From: an uncultured Armatimonadota bacterium
Lineage (GTDB): Bacteria > Armatimonadota > Fimbriimonadia > Fimbriimonadales > Fimbriimonadaceae
Assembly (NCBI GenBank): GCA_903833215.1
Contig: CAILEM010000147.1
Span: 21,705-85,704 of the forward strand
Direction: 5' to 3'
Length of the DNA stretch: 64,000 bases
The stretch's first letter is position 1. Every line of letters begins with the position of its first letter. Below, in pieces: positions 1-9,078 of this stretch. The notes beneath the pieces are model-generated. The model was not told where the DNA came from and searched no databases. It was given only the letters and a program-made list of their open reading frames with translations. The position numbers were made by a program, and so were the translations under genes.

Positions 1-2
1 AC

Positions 3-1373
3 CGCATGAAAGAAGGCTATGGCATTCATGCGATGGCGATCGAGGCTGCCCATGAAGCAGGAGCAAAGTTGTTTCTCACCTGCGACTGCGGCGTTTCGGC
101 TCACGAGCAGGTTGACCAGGCTCGCGAGAAGGGCATGTCTGTAGTCATCACCGATCACCACTCCATTGCTGGTGAGTTACCCAACGCCACCGCTGTGGTC
201 AATCCCCATCGAGCTGATTCCGTCTATCCCTTCGACGAGTTGAGTGGGGCCGGTGTGGTCTTCAAACTTTGCGCGGGCATCAGCGATGAACTAGGACATG
301 ATCGCGAAAAATACTGCCGAGCCTTTTTGGATCTAGCGGCACTCGGAACCATTGCTGACGTGATGCCATTGGTCGGTGAAAATCGTATCATTGCCAAGTT
401 CGGCCTGATGCGCCTCGCGGACACACGTAAACCTGGACTCAGGGCGCTCATACAAGCTGCAAACATCGCCGTGGAACTCGGTAAACCGCTGAAGGCTTCG
501 CACGTCGGTTTCCAACTGGGGCCAAGACTCAACGCGGTTGGCAGGATTCGTGATGCGGCTATGGCGCTAAATCTTTTGCTAGAGAACGATCCAACCGCTG
601 CCGAAGCCCTTGCCAAACAGATTGAATCCGTAAACACGGAGAGGCGTCAAGAGCAACAGCGAGTGATGGATGAGGCGGTTGAAATCGTCCTCTCTACCGA
701 GAGCCAGAAGCGCAACGTCATCTTCGTCGCAAAAGAAGGTTGGCACTCAGGGCTCGTCGGAATCGTTGCTGGTCGATTGGTGGAAATGTTCTGCCGTCCG
801 TCGTTCGTCCTGACAATCGACTCAAAAACTGGCACGGCCAAGGGTTCCGCACGTACCATTCCCGGCTTTAATCTCGCTGATTCGATCCGTGCTCACCCTG
901 ACCTCATGAGTGGCGGTGGTCATGCCATGGCAGCAGGTTGCTCGCTACCGGCCGAGAACATTGAAAAGGCTGCTGCCGCCCTCGATGTTTATGCTGGGCA
1001 AATGCTGACACCTGAGGACTTCGTGCCGAGCATCCGGGTCGATATGGAGGTGCTTCCCTCCGAAGTCAGCTTGCAGGCAGCAGAATCGCTCACGAAGCTT
1101 GAGCCGTTTGGCTTTGCCAATCCTGAACCCGTTTTCCTTTCACGGGGGATGACGGTGGCTCAAATACTCCCAACTAAGAATCCGATTCACGTTCGCGTTG
1201 TCCTTCAAACAGAATCGGGCTCAACCGTCCCCGGCATCGCGTTCGGAATCGGAGAGCGGCTCACCCAATCGGGGACAGGCATCGGTGCAAACGTGCTGTT
1301 TCAAGCCAATGTCGACGAGTGGAAGGGTGCTCGCACTCTCAAGTGGCAGATCAAAGACTACGCCAAAGCTTAA
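3..1373 (+). CDS. recJ: Single-stranded-DNA-specific exonuclease RecJ (5' end missing)
   Basis: RecJ degrades single-stranded DNA 5' to 3' in recombination and mismatch repair. The reading frame is open to the window edge, so the N-terminus, including the first part of the DHH domain, lies upstream. What remains has the DCG and TDHH motifs (VVITDHHS, about residues 49-56 of the visible part), the conserved QLGPRLNA(V)GR segment, and the DHHA1 domain with a GGGHAMAAG motif. The C-terminal OB-like region (EPFGFANPEPVF) is present. The gene ends in TAA at 1371-1373 and its last bases overlap the stop codon of the convergent PDZ gene. The family call is firm; only the missing 5' end is uncertain. 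Confidence 0.95.
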   Translation, partial: RMKEGYGIHAMAIEAAHEAGAKLFLTCDCGVSAHEQVDQAREKGMSVVITDHHSIAGELPNATAVVNPHRADSVYPFDELSGAGVVFKLCAGISDELGHDREKYCRAFLDLAALGTIADVMPLVGENRIIAKFGLMRLADTRKPGLRALIQAANIAVELGKPLKASHVGFQLGPRLNAVGRIRDAAMALNLLLENDPTAAEALAKQIESVNTERRQEQQRVMDEAVEIVLSTESQKRNVIFVAKEGWHSGLVGIVAGRLVEMFCRPSFVLTIDSKTGTAKGSARTIPGFNLADSIRAHPDLMSGGGHAMAAGCSLPAENIEKAAAALDVYAGQMLTPEDFVPSIRVDMEVLPSEVSLQAAESLTKLEPFGFANPEPVFLSRGMTVAQILPTKNPIHVRVVLQTESGSTVPGIAFGIGERLTQSGTGIGANVLFQANVDEWKGARTLKWQIKDYAKA

Positions 1374-2455
1374 TCAGCAGCTTTCGCAGGCACGACGTTG
1401 TCGATCAGAATTTTGCCAGGTCCCCTTTGCACAATGATAGAGAAAGGTTGGCCCACCTTCTTTTGCAGCATCACCTTGGCAAACGTGATTTGGTCGTCGA
1501 TCGTGGTTCCTCCGATGTTGAGGAGAACGTCCCCCGCTCGAATACCCGCCTTGTCAGCAGGCAAACCAGGGGTGACTTGTTGAATCAAAGCCCCACCTCC
1601 GACTGCGTCGATACAAAAGATTCCAAGCACAGCAAATTCTGGTTTATGACTCGGCGACAAGAAGCCGTCGACGACATGCCGAACGAAATCGGTACTGACG
1701 GTATAAGCGACCGTCATTTCATTTGGTCCAGCGTTATTGTATTGGGCTCGGCCAGGTCCACCTTGACCAATTGCTTGATTTGCCCCTTGCCCAAATCCAC
1801 CGTTATTATTGTTGAGGGTCCAGCCTTGACCACTGCCAGCCCCTCCGCGCCCACCAAACACGTTCGCTGACCGCTGCATGCCGCTGTCTTGTCCCACCAA
1901 AGTCGCGTTCAAAGAGCCAATGAGCTCACCAGTCTCTGAGAAGATTAATGCTCCGCCGACAAGTTCGGGAATCGCTTCAAAACGCATTTCCGTGAGAGGG
2001 ACCAAGCGTCGGGTCGTATTCATGACTCCGAGTTTGTGCCGGGTGCCATAAGCCAACCGGATAGGACCAGTCGGCAGCGCCGCGATGAGATTGCCAGACT
2101 CGATTTCTCCTGGCTGAGGCATGCGTAGGGGCTGGGCCGAACCTGAAACCCACGAGTTTGTCTTGAGCAAAACCAGCATGGTGGCCTTGTCTTGGCTGAC
2201 AATTGAGAAACTGATCTGCTTGCCAATGAAATCTTTACCAACGACTTGGGGCCCTACCACGCTTGAACTGTGGGCGACAAAGTATCCCGAATCATCGATC
2301 AAGGCGGCAACACCGGTCGCATGACCATGGCCAACGAGGGTGACGATGGCGGGACGAATCTGATTCCACACCGACACTTCCTTGCGCGGCAAGCTTGCCG
2401 CCTGGAAGGTGGCTGTACTTAAAACCACCGCGAACTTAGCCGCCGACAAGAACAT
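1370..2455 (-). CDS. HtrA/DegS-like PDZ protein with a lost catalytic triad
   Basis: A 361-residue exported protein: hydrophobic N-terminus (residues 1-20), a trypsin-fold-like region (about 30-190), a low-complexity Gly/Asn/Gln-rich stretch (about 200-245) and a C-terminal PDZ domain (about 265-355; AGIRAGDVLLNIGG). Against HtrA proteases, the region matching TNNHVV reads AHSSSVV, the Asp region reads DKATMLVLLKT, and the GNSGGP serine loop reads ELVGGAL. All three catalytic residues therefore appear to be missing, which suggests a binding or sensing role rather than proteolysis. It is the third gene of an ECF sigma / anti-sigma operon and overlaps the anti-sigma gene by 20 bp. By analogy with DegS/RseA it may act in the same envelope-stress circuit; that is inference. 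Confidence 0.75.
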   Translation of the reverse strand: MFLSAAKFAVVLSTATFQAASLPRKEVSVWNQIRPAIVTLVGHGHATGVAALIDDSGYFVAHSSSVVGPQVVGKDFIGKQISFSIVSQDKATMLVLLKTNSWVSGSAQPLRMPQPGEIESGNLIAALPTGPIRLAYGTRHKLGVMNTTRRLVPLTEMRFEAIPELVGGALIFSETGELIGSLNATLVGQDSGMQRSANVFGGRGGAGSGQGWTLNNNNGGFGQGANQAIGQGGPGRAQYNNAGPNEMTVAYTVSTDFVRHVVDGFLSPSHKPEFAVLGIFCIDAVGGGALIQQVTPGLPADKAGIRAGDVLLNIGGTTIDDQITFAKVMLQKKVGQPFSIIVQRGPGKILIDNVVPAKAAD

Positions 2456-3188
2456 TGCTTGAACTACCTACCTCGGTGGCCTTACAGGCACCTGTTTGCT
2501 CATCCTTGTCCTGGTCAATCAACACGATCGACCCCGACGTTTTTAGGCTTGCCGTTCGAGCGCTACTTAGTAGCGATGTCCGGCTCGCGGTCAGGGTGTT
2601 TCCCTTTGGTGGCTGCACACCTAAATCGGGATCATACGCGGCGTCGGTTGGCTCCATCGAAGTGAGGACACGCGGATCGACCTCGTCCATGTCATCGGGT
2701 TGCTTCGCATCGCCTGTTGTCGTTGCGACCGTCGTTGGCGGAGCTGTGGGACCGATGAGAGTACCTGTCGAGAAGTTCTTAGGGATTTCGATAGGATGCG
2801 AATTTGACAGTCCCAACGACGCCACTTCGGGCCCCATTACGACCTGTGGCAGAGGTTTCTTGTGCGTCAAGTTGAGGGTAAACATGAGGACGAATCCCAT
2901 CGCGCAGGCGGTGGCAGGCATCCACAGCCAACTGCGGCTGGAAATCGGTCGAGTAGGCAATGGCTTGAGTCCTTGGGTCAGGATGGCATCGCGAAGGCGC
3001 TCTTTCGAGAACTGGTCTTCGGGGACGTCCGACAGGCTCTTGAGCCCGGCTCGCATATCCTTATAGAGCGACAACGCGCGAAGAGCCTCGGGGTCGTTTT
3101 GGACCTCTCGCTCCAACTTGGCCGCTTCTTCAGGGCTGAGTTCCCCAAACGCGAGCTTCGCTAATTTGTCTTCAATTTTGCCTTTCAT
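2436..3188 (-). CDS. Anti-sigma factor, single-pass membrane protein
   Basis: A 250-residue protein with a soluble N-terminal helical region (about 1-85, beginning MKGKIEDKLAKLAFGELSPE, resembling anti-sigma N-terminal domains but without a zinc-binding HxxxCxxC motif), one membrane segment (about 88-106) and a Pro/Thr/Ser-rich outer region. Its start codon overlaps the stop of the upstream sigma gene (TAATG), so the two are translationally coupled, as is usual for ECF sigma / anti-sigma pairs. It should hold the sigma factor at the membrane until a signal releases it. The role is inferred from topology and position; the sequence itself is poorly conserved. Confidence 0.75.
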   Translation of the reverse strand: MKGKIEDKLAKLAFGELSPEEAAKLEREVQNDPEALRALSLYKDMRAGLKSLSDVPEDQFSKERLRDAILTQGLKPLPTRPISSRSWLWMPATACAMGFVLMFTLNLTHKKPLPQVVMGPEVASLGLSNSHPIEIPKNFSTGTLIGPTAPPTTVATTTGDAKQPDDMDEVDPRVLTSMEPTDAAYDPDLGVQPPKGNTLTASRTSLLSSARTASLKTSGSIVLIDQDKDEQTGACKATEVGSSSNVLVGG

Positions 3189-3790
3189 TACCTATCCTCC
3201 CCGAGCAACGGGGCAATTCTTTCTTTCAGCGCTCTGCGGGCACGAAGAACGCGTAATTTCGCGCCTCCGTCCGTGCATCCGAGGATGGCGGCCATATCGG
3301 GGTATTCCCTTTCTTCGATATCGCGCAGGATGATCACTGATTTGTGGTGCATCGGGAGGGCATTGAGTGCCTTTCGCAATGCGATCTTTCTTCGGTCTGC
3401 TTCGAGATTATTAACTGGGTCCTCAATGTCACCGTTGGTCATCCAGTCCAAGGCGCCAGCAGCTTCCTGCTGTTCCAAGGCGGATCTCCGTTGTGACATT
3501 CGAGCCTGATCCGTGCAGAGGTTGGTAACGATCCGCAGGAGCCAGGTGGTGAACTTTGCTTCATCTCGATAGCGATGTAAATTTTGATACGCCCGAACGA
3601 ATGCTTCTTGCACCACGTCTTCGGCATCATCGCGTCGAGAGGTCATTTGGTAGGCGAAACGATACACGAGGCTTCGGTGACGATCGAACAGCTGTTCGAA
3701 GGCGCGAAAGTCTCCATCTCGCGCTTTTCGAACCAGCGCGACGTCAGTATCCATTTCCATGCGACCACTTAAGGACGCATCGTATCCCAT
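3188..3790 (-). CDS. ECF-family RNA polymerase sigma factor (sigma-E-like)
   Basis: An extracytoplasmic-function sigma factor of about 200 residues. Region 2 is clear (FEQLFDRHRSLVYRFAYQM, then DAEDVVQEAFVRAY) and region 4 contains LPMHHKSVIILRDIEEREYP followed by the helix-turn-helix MAAILGCTDGGAKLRVLRAR. It would direct RNA polymerase to an envelope-stress-type regulon and is coupled by TAATG overlap to an anti-sigma gene and then to a PDZ protein. I prefer the ATG at 3790; a GTG at 3808 and an ATG at 3763 are alternatives. moaA is divergent, leaving under 100 bp for both promoters. Confidence 0.92.
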   Translation of the reverse strand: MGYDASLSGRMEMDTDVALVRKARDGDFRAFEQLFDRHRSLVYRFAYQMTSRRDDAEDVVQEAFVRAYQNLHRYRDEAKFTTWLLRIVTNLCTDQARMSQRRSALEQQEAAGALDWMTNGDIEDPVNNLEADRRKIALRKALNALPMHHKSVIILRDIEEREYPDMAAILGCTDGGAKLRVLRARRALKERIAPLLGEDR

Positions 3791-3883
3791 AACTGTGCTT
3801 TCTACCACGAACTGGCCCCATTCATTGCGTACACTCTAAAGAACGGACGTTTATTGTTCGTGATCGTTTCTATCGAGCCATAA

Positions 3884-4957
3884 ATGCCCCTGATCGACCC
3901 CTTCCAGAGAACGATCGACTACCTACGGGTTTCGGTGACCGACCGGTGCAACTTCCGGTGCGTGTACTGCATGCCCGAGGAGGGCTCGCCTGTTGCGCCC
4001 AAAGAGGAGCTTTTGTCCGCAGACGAATTTGTGCGGATCGTGCGGATTGCAGTCGAGGCCGGAATTCGAAAAGTGCGGCTTACAGGCGGCGAGCCGCTGG
4101 TCCGCAAGGACCTGGTTCAGATTGTACGAGGGATTGCTTCGCTTCCTGGCATAACGGACTTGAGTCTAACCACGAACGGCTATTTGCTGACCGAGCAGGC
4201 ACCGGCGTTGGCTGCTGCTGGACTTACACGCATCAATGTAAGCGTCGATACTTTGAGGCCTGATCGATTCAAAGCGATCGCGCGGCGCGGGGAAATGGCT
4301 TCGGTCATGGAAGGAATCGAAGCGGCTCGTGCCGCCGGTATCGGACCAATAAAGATCAACTGCGTTGCTATGAAGGGAGTGAACGACGACGAAGCTGCCG
4401 ACTTCGCTGCGTGGACGTTTCGGGAGGAAGTCCACGTTCGGTTCATCGAGATCATGCCGATCAAATGGAATCTGGACGAAACGACCGGCTTCGATCCCTT
4501 CTCAGCTCATGGCGGTAATGGGTTGATTCAGCTCAAACAGACGAGCGGAAGCATGCTCAGCGATAACGAAATGCGCCGCATGTTCATCTCCGCCGCAGAT
4601 TTGAAGGCGATCATCGAAGCGGCACATTCACCTCTTCTGCCGGCCGAGATCGCAACTAACGGCCCCGCCAGAACCTATCGGTTGGCTGGAGCTAAAGGCA
4701 CCATCGGCTTTATCAGCCAAATTTCCTCCGACCTCTGCGAAAACTGTAACCGGATTCGGTTGACGTCGGACGGCTTCCTTCGTCCGTGCCTGATGTCGGA
4801 TGGGGAGTTGGATATTCGCACAGCACTGCGTTCAGGTGCGTCGGATGAAGATTTGGCCGGACTGATCCACCATGTGGTTGATCACAAGCCGGAACGGCAC
4901 TATTTGGCTGAAGGTCAGAAGGTTACCGGACGTGGCATGAGTCAGATTGGTGGCTAG
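3884..4957 (+). CDS. moaA: GTP 3',8-cyclase MoaA (molybdenum cofactor biosynthesis)
   Basis: A radical-SAM enzyme that converts GTP to (8S)-3',8-cyclo-7,8-dihydroGTP, the first step of molybdopterin synthesis. The N-terminal [4Fe-4S]/SAM motif CNFRCVYC (Cys22, Cys26, Cys29) and the C-terminal cluster motif CENCNRIRLTSDGFLRPC are intact, and the protein ends in the Gly-Gly tail needed by the family. At 357 residues it is slightly longer than usual; the extra length sits at about residues 205-260 (QLKQTSGSMLSDNEMRR region), between the barrel and the C-terminal cluster. No other moa genes lie in the window, so the rest of the pathway must be encoded elsewhere. Confidence 0.96.
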   Translation: MPLIDPFQRTIDYLRVSVTDRCNFRCVYCMPEEGSPVAPKEELLSADEFVRIVRIAVEAGIRKVRLTGGEPLVRKDLVQIVRGIASLPGITDLSLTTNGYLLTEQAPALAAAGLTRINVSVDTLRPDRFKAIARRGEMASVMEGIEAARAAGIGPIKINCVAMKGVNDDEAADFAAWTFREEVHVRFIEIMPIKWNLDETTGFDPFSAHGGNGLIQLKQTSGSMLSDNEMRRMFISAADLKAIIEAAHSPLLPAEIATNGPARTYRLAGAKGTIGFISQISSDLCENCNRIRLTSDGFLRPCLMSDGELDIRTALRSGASDEDLAGLIHHVVDHKPERHYLAEGQKVTGRGMSQIGG

Positions 4958-5038
4958 GCCCTGTTATCGTCTCACCTTGATACGATTTTGAGATTAACCA
5001 ACCTCTCTCCTGAAACCACCGGACCGTTACCTATATGT

Positions 5039-5078
5039 GATGCCTCCAGCACGCAGCCGTAGGCGGAGGTCTGGAGGC
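5039..5078. repeat. REP-like hairpin, copy 1 (GATGCCTCCAG ... CTGGAGGC)
   Basis: A 40-bp imperfect palindrome starting GATGCCTCCAG and ending CTGGAGGC. The same unit occurs twice more, in opposite orientations, at 10176-10211 and 10273-10310. It lies in the 265-bp gap between moaA and the DUF2961 gene. Confidence 0.7.
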
Positions 5079-5281
5079 TTTTCACTAACCAGCCCGCGAC
5101 TTTGAACTTCCGAATTTGACCCGAGCAGGTCGCCAGTAGCACTCGCGAACTCACCTTACGGCTCTGGCGTGAGGCAACCGCGCTAGAACGGAATCATCAT
5201 GCTTCATCCCTGGGAGGTTGTTTGGCCCGGCGAGACAGTTACTTGGAAATGGAATCCCAATATCGGCCATGCTCTTGGGTG

Positions 5282-7282
5282 ATGCTTCAGGTTTTGCTTG
5301 GCTTGGTATTGGTGGCTCCGCATTCAACAGGGCCGGTCGTGACGATTTCTTCTTTGTTGCGTGAGATGTCGGATCGGGCGAGTTTGGCTCGGACTCCGGC
5401 GATTCCATTCAAGCAACTCCAGGCGAGCAGCTATGACCGGGCGCAGAAGGACCCTAAGGATGCGAAGACTTGGTTTGCCAATGTGGACTATGGGCAGTTC
5501 ATTCGAACTGAGCAGCATGACGGCAGAACCGAGTGGGTTGCGATGGAGCATATGGGTGCGGGGGCGATTACACATATTTGGACCCCACTGCTTGGTGAGA
5601 AGGACAAGATGCTCGTGCGGTTCTACTTCGACGGCAGTGACAAACCCGCGATTGAGGAGCCGTTTAACGACTTAATGCGGGGTAAGGGCCTGTTCAAGCC
5701 ACCGTTCGCGTACATCTCATGGGCGGAGCCGGGCGTCAACTCGGGGGTCGGCAGCGACTTGTACTTCCCTATCCCGTCTGCCAAGGGCTGCAAGGTCACT
5801 TTCAGCGAGGTGCCGTTCTACTATTCCATCGGCTATCGGGCTTACCCAAAGAACACAAGCGTCGAGACGTTCACAAAGCAATCGGTGACTGAAACAACTG
5901 GGCTTGCGCAGAAAGTTGGGCAGGATCTGGGCCACACAGAGAACTTCGCGAGTCGCCCAGTACATGACAAGGCTTTGAAGATTCCGGCCAAGGCAGACAT
6001 TTCGATGAAGCTACCTAAAGGGCCGAACGCATTGACGAGACTGAGCCTTCGATTCGACCACACGCTGGATCTCCAGGAGTTAAGAACCACCGTCGTGGAG
6101 ATGACCTTCGATGGGGAGAAAACCGTTTGGTGTCCGATCGGAGAGTTCTTTGGCTGCGGAGTTCATAGCCGCCCGGTTTGGGATCGATATCGGTCGGTGA
6201 CTAAATCTGGAGAGATGAGTTGCGATTGGAGGATGCCCTATCAACGAAATGCCCAGCTTCGCATCCTCAATCTTGGTAGGAAACCTGTATTTCTTCGCCT
6301 TGCATTGGCGACAGAGGCGTGGCACTGGGATGACCGTTCGATGCACTTTCACGCCTCATGGCGCTACCAGCATCCGCTCGCGACGCGTCCGATGAGCGAC
6401 TGGAATTACCTTTCGGCGACGGGTTCGGGAGTGTATGTCGGCGACACCCTAACCGTTTTCAGCCCAGCTGCAGGTTGGTATGGCGAAGGAGATGAGCGGA
6501 TCTATGTCGATGGTGAGAAATTCCCTTCCCACCTCGGGACTGGAACCGAAGACTACTACGGATACGCCTGGGGCATGGCGGAGGGCTTTTCGTCGGCATA
6601 CATTGCTATGCCAAATCGAGACCTGAAGGGGCGCGAGAATTGGATGGGTTATACAACCACATCGCGGGTCCGGGGGCTCGATGCGATCCCGTTTGACAAG
6701 TCGATCAAGTTCGACATGGAGATTTGGGACTGGGCGGACTGCAAAGTCGGCTACTCTGCAGCCACGTTTTGGTACGCGCGACCAGGAGCGACTTCGAACC
6801 GAGTTCCATCACCGCAAGACGCGATTGCTCCGTTGCCAGAAACGACTGGATCGATCAATGGCGCCATCGAATGCGAAGACATGAAAGTCCTGACAAAATC
6901 GGACGGACTCCAAGTATCGACGCAATCGGCAGGACTCACCGAAGGGAGTTGGAGCAACAACACTCAACTCTTCCTGCAAGCGAACAAACCCGGCGACTTC
7001 GTCCAGCTTGAGTTTCCGGTTCAAAAGGCTGGCCGCTATCACGTGTATCTGTACGCCACCAAGAGCTACGACTACGGAATTGTTCGGTTCTCGGTAAACG
7101 GGAGTTTTCCAAAACCCGTCGATTTTTTCAGCGAAAAACCAGTCGCCTCGGGGGTGATTGATCTGGGTGTGTTTGATCTCAAGAGGCCAGTGTCGAGCCT
7201 CCGGGCTGAGGTTGTTGGAACGAATCCAAAGTCAAGAGGATCGCAGTTTTATTTTGGGTTGGACTGCATCGTCGTGAGATGA
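5282..7282 (+). CDS. Secreted DUF2961-family protein (GH172-type glycoside hydrolase)
   Basis: A long secreted protein matching the DUF2961 family, some members of which are GH172 enzymes acting on fructose- or arabinose-type sugars. Family landmarks are the early HMGAGAITHIWTP segment, FYFDGSDKP, FNDLM and the central GTGTEDYYGYAWG block. The C-terminal 170 residues look like a separate beta-sandwich carbohydrate-binding-like domain (IECEDMKVL ... YHVYLYATKSYDYG). I chose the ATG at 5282 because it starts directly on a signal peptide (MLQVLLGLVLVAPHSTG); an upstream in-frame TTG at 5222 adds 20 residues with no signal character. The substrate cannot be told from sequence. Its stop overlaps the next small ORF by ATGA. 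Confidence 0.85.
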   Translation: MLQVLLGLVLVAPHSTGPVVTISSLLREMSDRASLARTPAIPFKQLQASSYDRAQKDPKDAKTWFANVDYGQFIRTEQHDGRTEWVAMEHMGAGAITHIWTPLLGEKDKMLVRFYFDGSDKPAIEEPFNDLMRGKGLFKPPFAYISWAEPGVNSGVGSDLYFPIPSAKGCKVTFSEVPFYYSIGYRAYPKNTSVETFTKQSVTETTGLAQKVGQDLGHTENFASRPVHDKALKIPAKADISMKLPKGPNALTRLSLRFDHTLDLQELRTTVVEMTFDGEKTVWCPIGEFFGCGVHSRPVWDRYRSVTKSGEMSCDWRMPYQRNAQLRILNLGRKPVFLRLALATEAWHWDDRSMHFHASWRYQHPLATRPMSDWNYLSATGSGVYVGDTLTVFSPAAGWYGEGDERIYVDGEKFPSHLGTGTEDYYGYAWGMAEGFSSAYIAMPNRDLKGRENWMGYTTTSRVRGLDAIPFDKSIKFDMEIWDWADCKVGYSAATFWYARPGATSNRVPSPQDAIAPLPETTGSINGAIECEDMKVLTKSDGLQVSTQSAGLTEGSWSNNTQLFLQANKPGDFVQLEFPVQKAGRYHVYLYATKSYDYGIVRFSVNGSFPKPVDFFSEKPVASGVIDLGVFDLKRPVSSLRAEVVGTNPKSRGSQFYFGLDCIVVR

Positions 7283-7566
7283 GATTTGTGCATCACGGGA
7301 AGTCTGACCGGTTTGACCGGGATTTCCTCGACATCACGTTCGAGAACGCATGGTTGGGCTATGGCTACTACTGGGACTTTGCGGATCAAAAGGAGTCAGC
7401 TGGGGCCGTGCAAAGTGACGACATTTTTTCGACGGGCGATTTCGGATGGATTACTGGTGACGAAGTGGCCCATCGTATCAGCGTTTGGTCGAATTCCAAA
7501 CCTCGATACATCATCAACGGACAACCCCGCGATTGGGTGAAGCCGGCTCGATTGGATTCTAGATGA
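7279..7566 (+). CDS. Small protein, partial duplicate of the C-terminus of the 7707-8360 product
   Basis: A 95-residue ORF, start overlapping the DUF2961 stop (ATGA). Nearly its whole length aligns with the last 90 or so residues of the protein at 7707-8360: FLDITFENAW against GLDVTFEDAW, GYYWDFADQKE against GYYWGFDDSKE, and an identical RISVWSNSKPRY. The membrane segments of the larger paralogue are missing, so this is either a soluble truncated paralogue or a decaying 5'-deleted copy left next to the DUF2961 gene by recombination. No function is recognised for the shared domain. Confidence 0.6.
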   Translation: MRFVHHGKSDRFDRDFLDITFENAWLGYGYYWDFADQKESAGAVQSDDIFSTGDFGWITGDEVAHRISVWSNSKPRYIINGQPRDWVKPARLDSR

Positions 7567-7706
7567 GAACGTTGCACACCTTTTCGGCGTTAACTTACTC
7601 AAACCCGTCCCTATGGCGATGCCATAGGCTAGTCTTGTCACGCGCCTTTGGCACTTACGGATATATATCCCAGTCCAGGGCATTTCAAAGTGCAATAGAA
7701 TAGAAC

Positions 7707-8360
7707 ATGACTGGAGAGACGTTCACATACCTCGGAACCCAATGGTATCCGTGGAACTGGTTGATGCCGCTCTTCTTGCTTTATCCGATATTTCAAGCTC
7801 GCAAACTCACCCAGCGAGTACCGATAATATTCTTCGTTCTGCTTGTTCTCGGCCTTCTGATAGCGTGGTTGAAAGTGCCATCAAGGTATGCCGCCCCGTA
7901 TGACTTCTTCGCCTTTATCGTCTGCCTTATTTGGGTGATGGCGATGGACAGTAACCTCAAATCTGGACGCAAGGAACTCCCATCGCCGCAATCATATATT
8001 TATGTTGCCCTTATAGTCGCCTTTCTACCCAAACCCAGCACCGATCGCCACAAGGTGATCCAACTCAGGGATAAAGACATGATCTTTGCCCAAGATGACA
8101 AGGTCGAGCGAGTGGATCGACAAGGTCTCGACGTAACATTTGAAGACGCTTGGTCAGGTTCTGGCTACTACTGGGGTTTTGATGATTCAAAGGAACGGGG
8201 TGGAACAGTGACAAGTGATGATGTGTATTGGACTGGCGGAGTGACCTTGATAACGGGCGCTGAAGTCGCTCGTCGAATAAGCGTCTGGTCTAATTCCAAG
8301 CCTAGATACGTCTTCATAGATGCCCCTCGCGGTGGGGTTAAGCCAACGCCATTAAGATGA
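7707..8360 (+). CDS. Membrane protein of unknown function with a conserved C-terminal domain
   Basis: A 217-residue protein with three to four hydrophobic segments in the first 110 residues (around WNWLMPLFLLYPIF, VPIIFFVLLVLGLLIAW, FFAFIVCLIWVMA and YIYVALIVAFL) and a soluble tail of about 100 residues. The tail (GLDVTFEDAWSG ... RISVWSNSKPRY) is shared with the small ORF at 7279-7566. I do not recognise the family. Confidence 0.6.
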   Translation: MTGETFTYLGTQWYPWNWLMPLFLLYPIFQARKLTQRVPIIFFVLLVLGLLIAWLKVPSRYAAPYDFFAFIVCLIWVMAMDSNLKSGRKELPSPQSYIYVALIVAFLPKPSTDRHKVIQLRDKDMIFAQDDKVERVDRQGLDVTFEDAWSGSGYYWGFDDSKERGGTVTSDDVYWTGGVTLITGAEVARRISVWSNSKPRYVFIDAPRGGVKPTPLR

Positions 8361-8382
8361 TGCTGATCACTCACCGTCCGAG

Positions 8383-9033
8383 TTAACGCTCGACGAATTC
8401 GCCGGTGGAGGTTCCTGTATCGCCGATGTACGGGACGAAGCTGCCGAGCCATTTGCCTTGGATTTCGGCTTCGCCGGTCATGCCTTCTCCGGCGTTGTAG
8501 AAGACCGCTAGTGTCGTCTCAAACTCGCCCACCAAGCCGTTGTGGAGCATGCCTCGCACATAGTATTTGGGCTTGTCGGCGTACTCAATGTCGATATCCG
8601 TGATGAGCAATTGGAAATTCTTGTCCAGGCAAACCCGTGAAAGAACTCGAAAGTTCGGTTCGGTTTGTCGCGTCCCTTCGTTCTGAGTTCGCTCGGAATA
8701 GATTCCGTATGCCAGACCTCCCACCATCATCAGGATTCCGGCAACCGCACCCAGAAGGGTCAGATGAAAGAAATCTAACAGACTTGAAGCACTGGAACCT
8801 CCTGATGGCCCTTTAATAACGCTTACGGCGACCTGGATACCGATGAGCCCAAAGGAGACAATCGTGAGAACCAGCCCCCCAGCCATAAGGCGTCCGATAA
8901 GGGCTTCCTTTGATGCCCCAATTTCCCGCCGCCTGCCAAAACCGCTTCGGATGTCCAACCGATTCTCTCCCCTGCCTCGCAATCCCGAGTATCCGCTATA
9001 GGACGTTTTATGGAGACTGCTTTGTTTGCTCAA
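8383..9033 (-). CDS. Two-TM hypothetical protein
   Basis: A 216-residue protein with a basic N-terminus (about 45 residues), two membrane segments (LMAGGLVLTIVSFGLIGIQV and LTLLGAVAGILMMVGGLAYG) and a C-terminal soluble domain of about 95 residues (YYVRGMLHNGLVGEFETTLA). No catalytic motif is visible and the family is not recognised. It converges on the preceding membrane-protein gene. Confidence 0.6.
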   Translation of the reverse strand: MSKQSSLHKTSYSGYSGLRGRGENRLDIRSGFGRRREIGASKEALIGRLMAGGLVLTIVSFGLIGIQVAVSVIKGPSGGSSASSLLDFFHLTLLGAVAGILMMVGGLAYGIYSERTQNEGTRQTEPNFRVLSRVCLDKNFQLLITDIDIEYADKPKYYVRGMLHNGLVGEFETTLAVFYNAGEGMTGEAEIQGKWLGSFVPYIGDTGTSTGEFVER

Positions 9034-9078
9034 GAATGAATTGGGGCGTCCGTTTTCTTGAGTGACAGAGCCTCAGGC

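Noticed and set aside
1319..1870. 183-codon plus-strand ORF
   Set aside because: Mirror frame of the PDZ gene; composition and lack of motifs mark it as a shadow.
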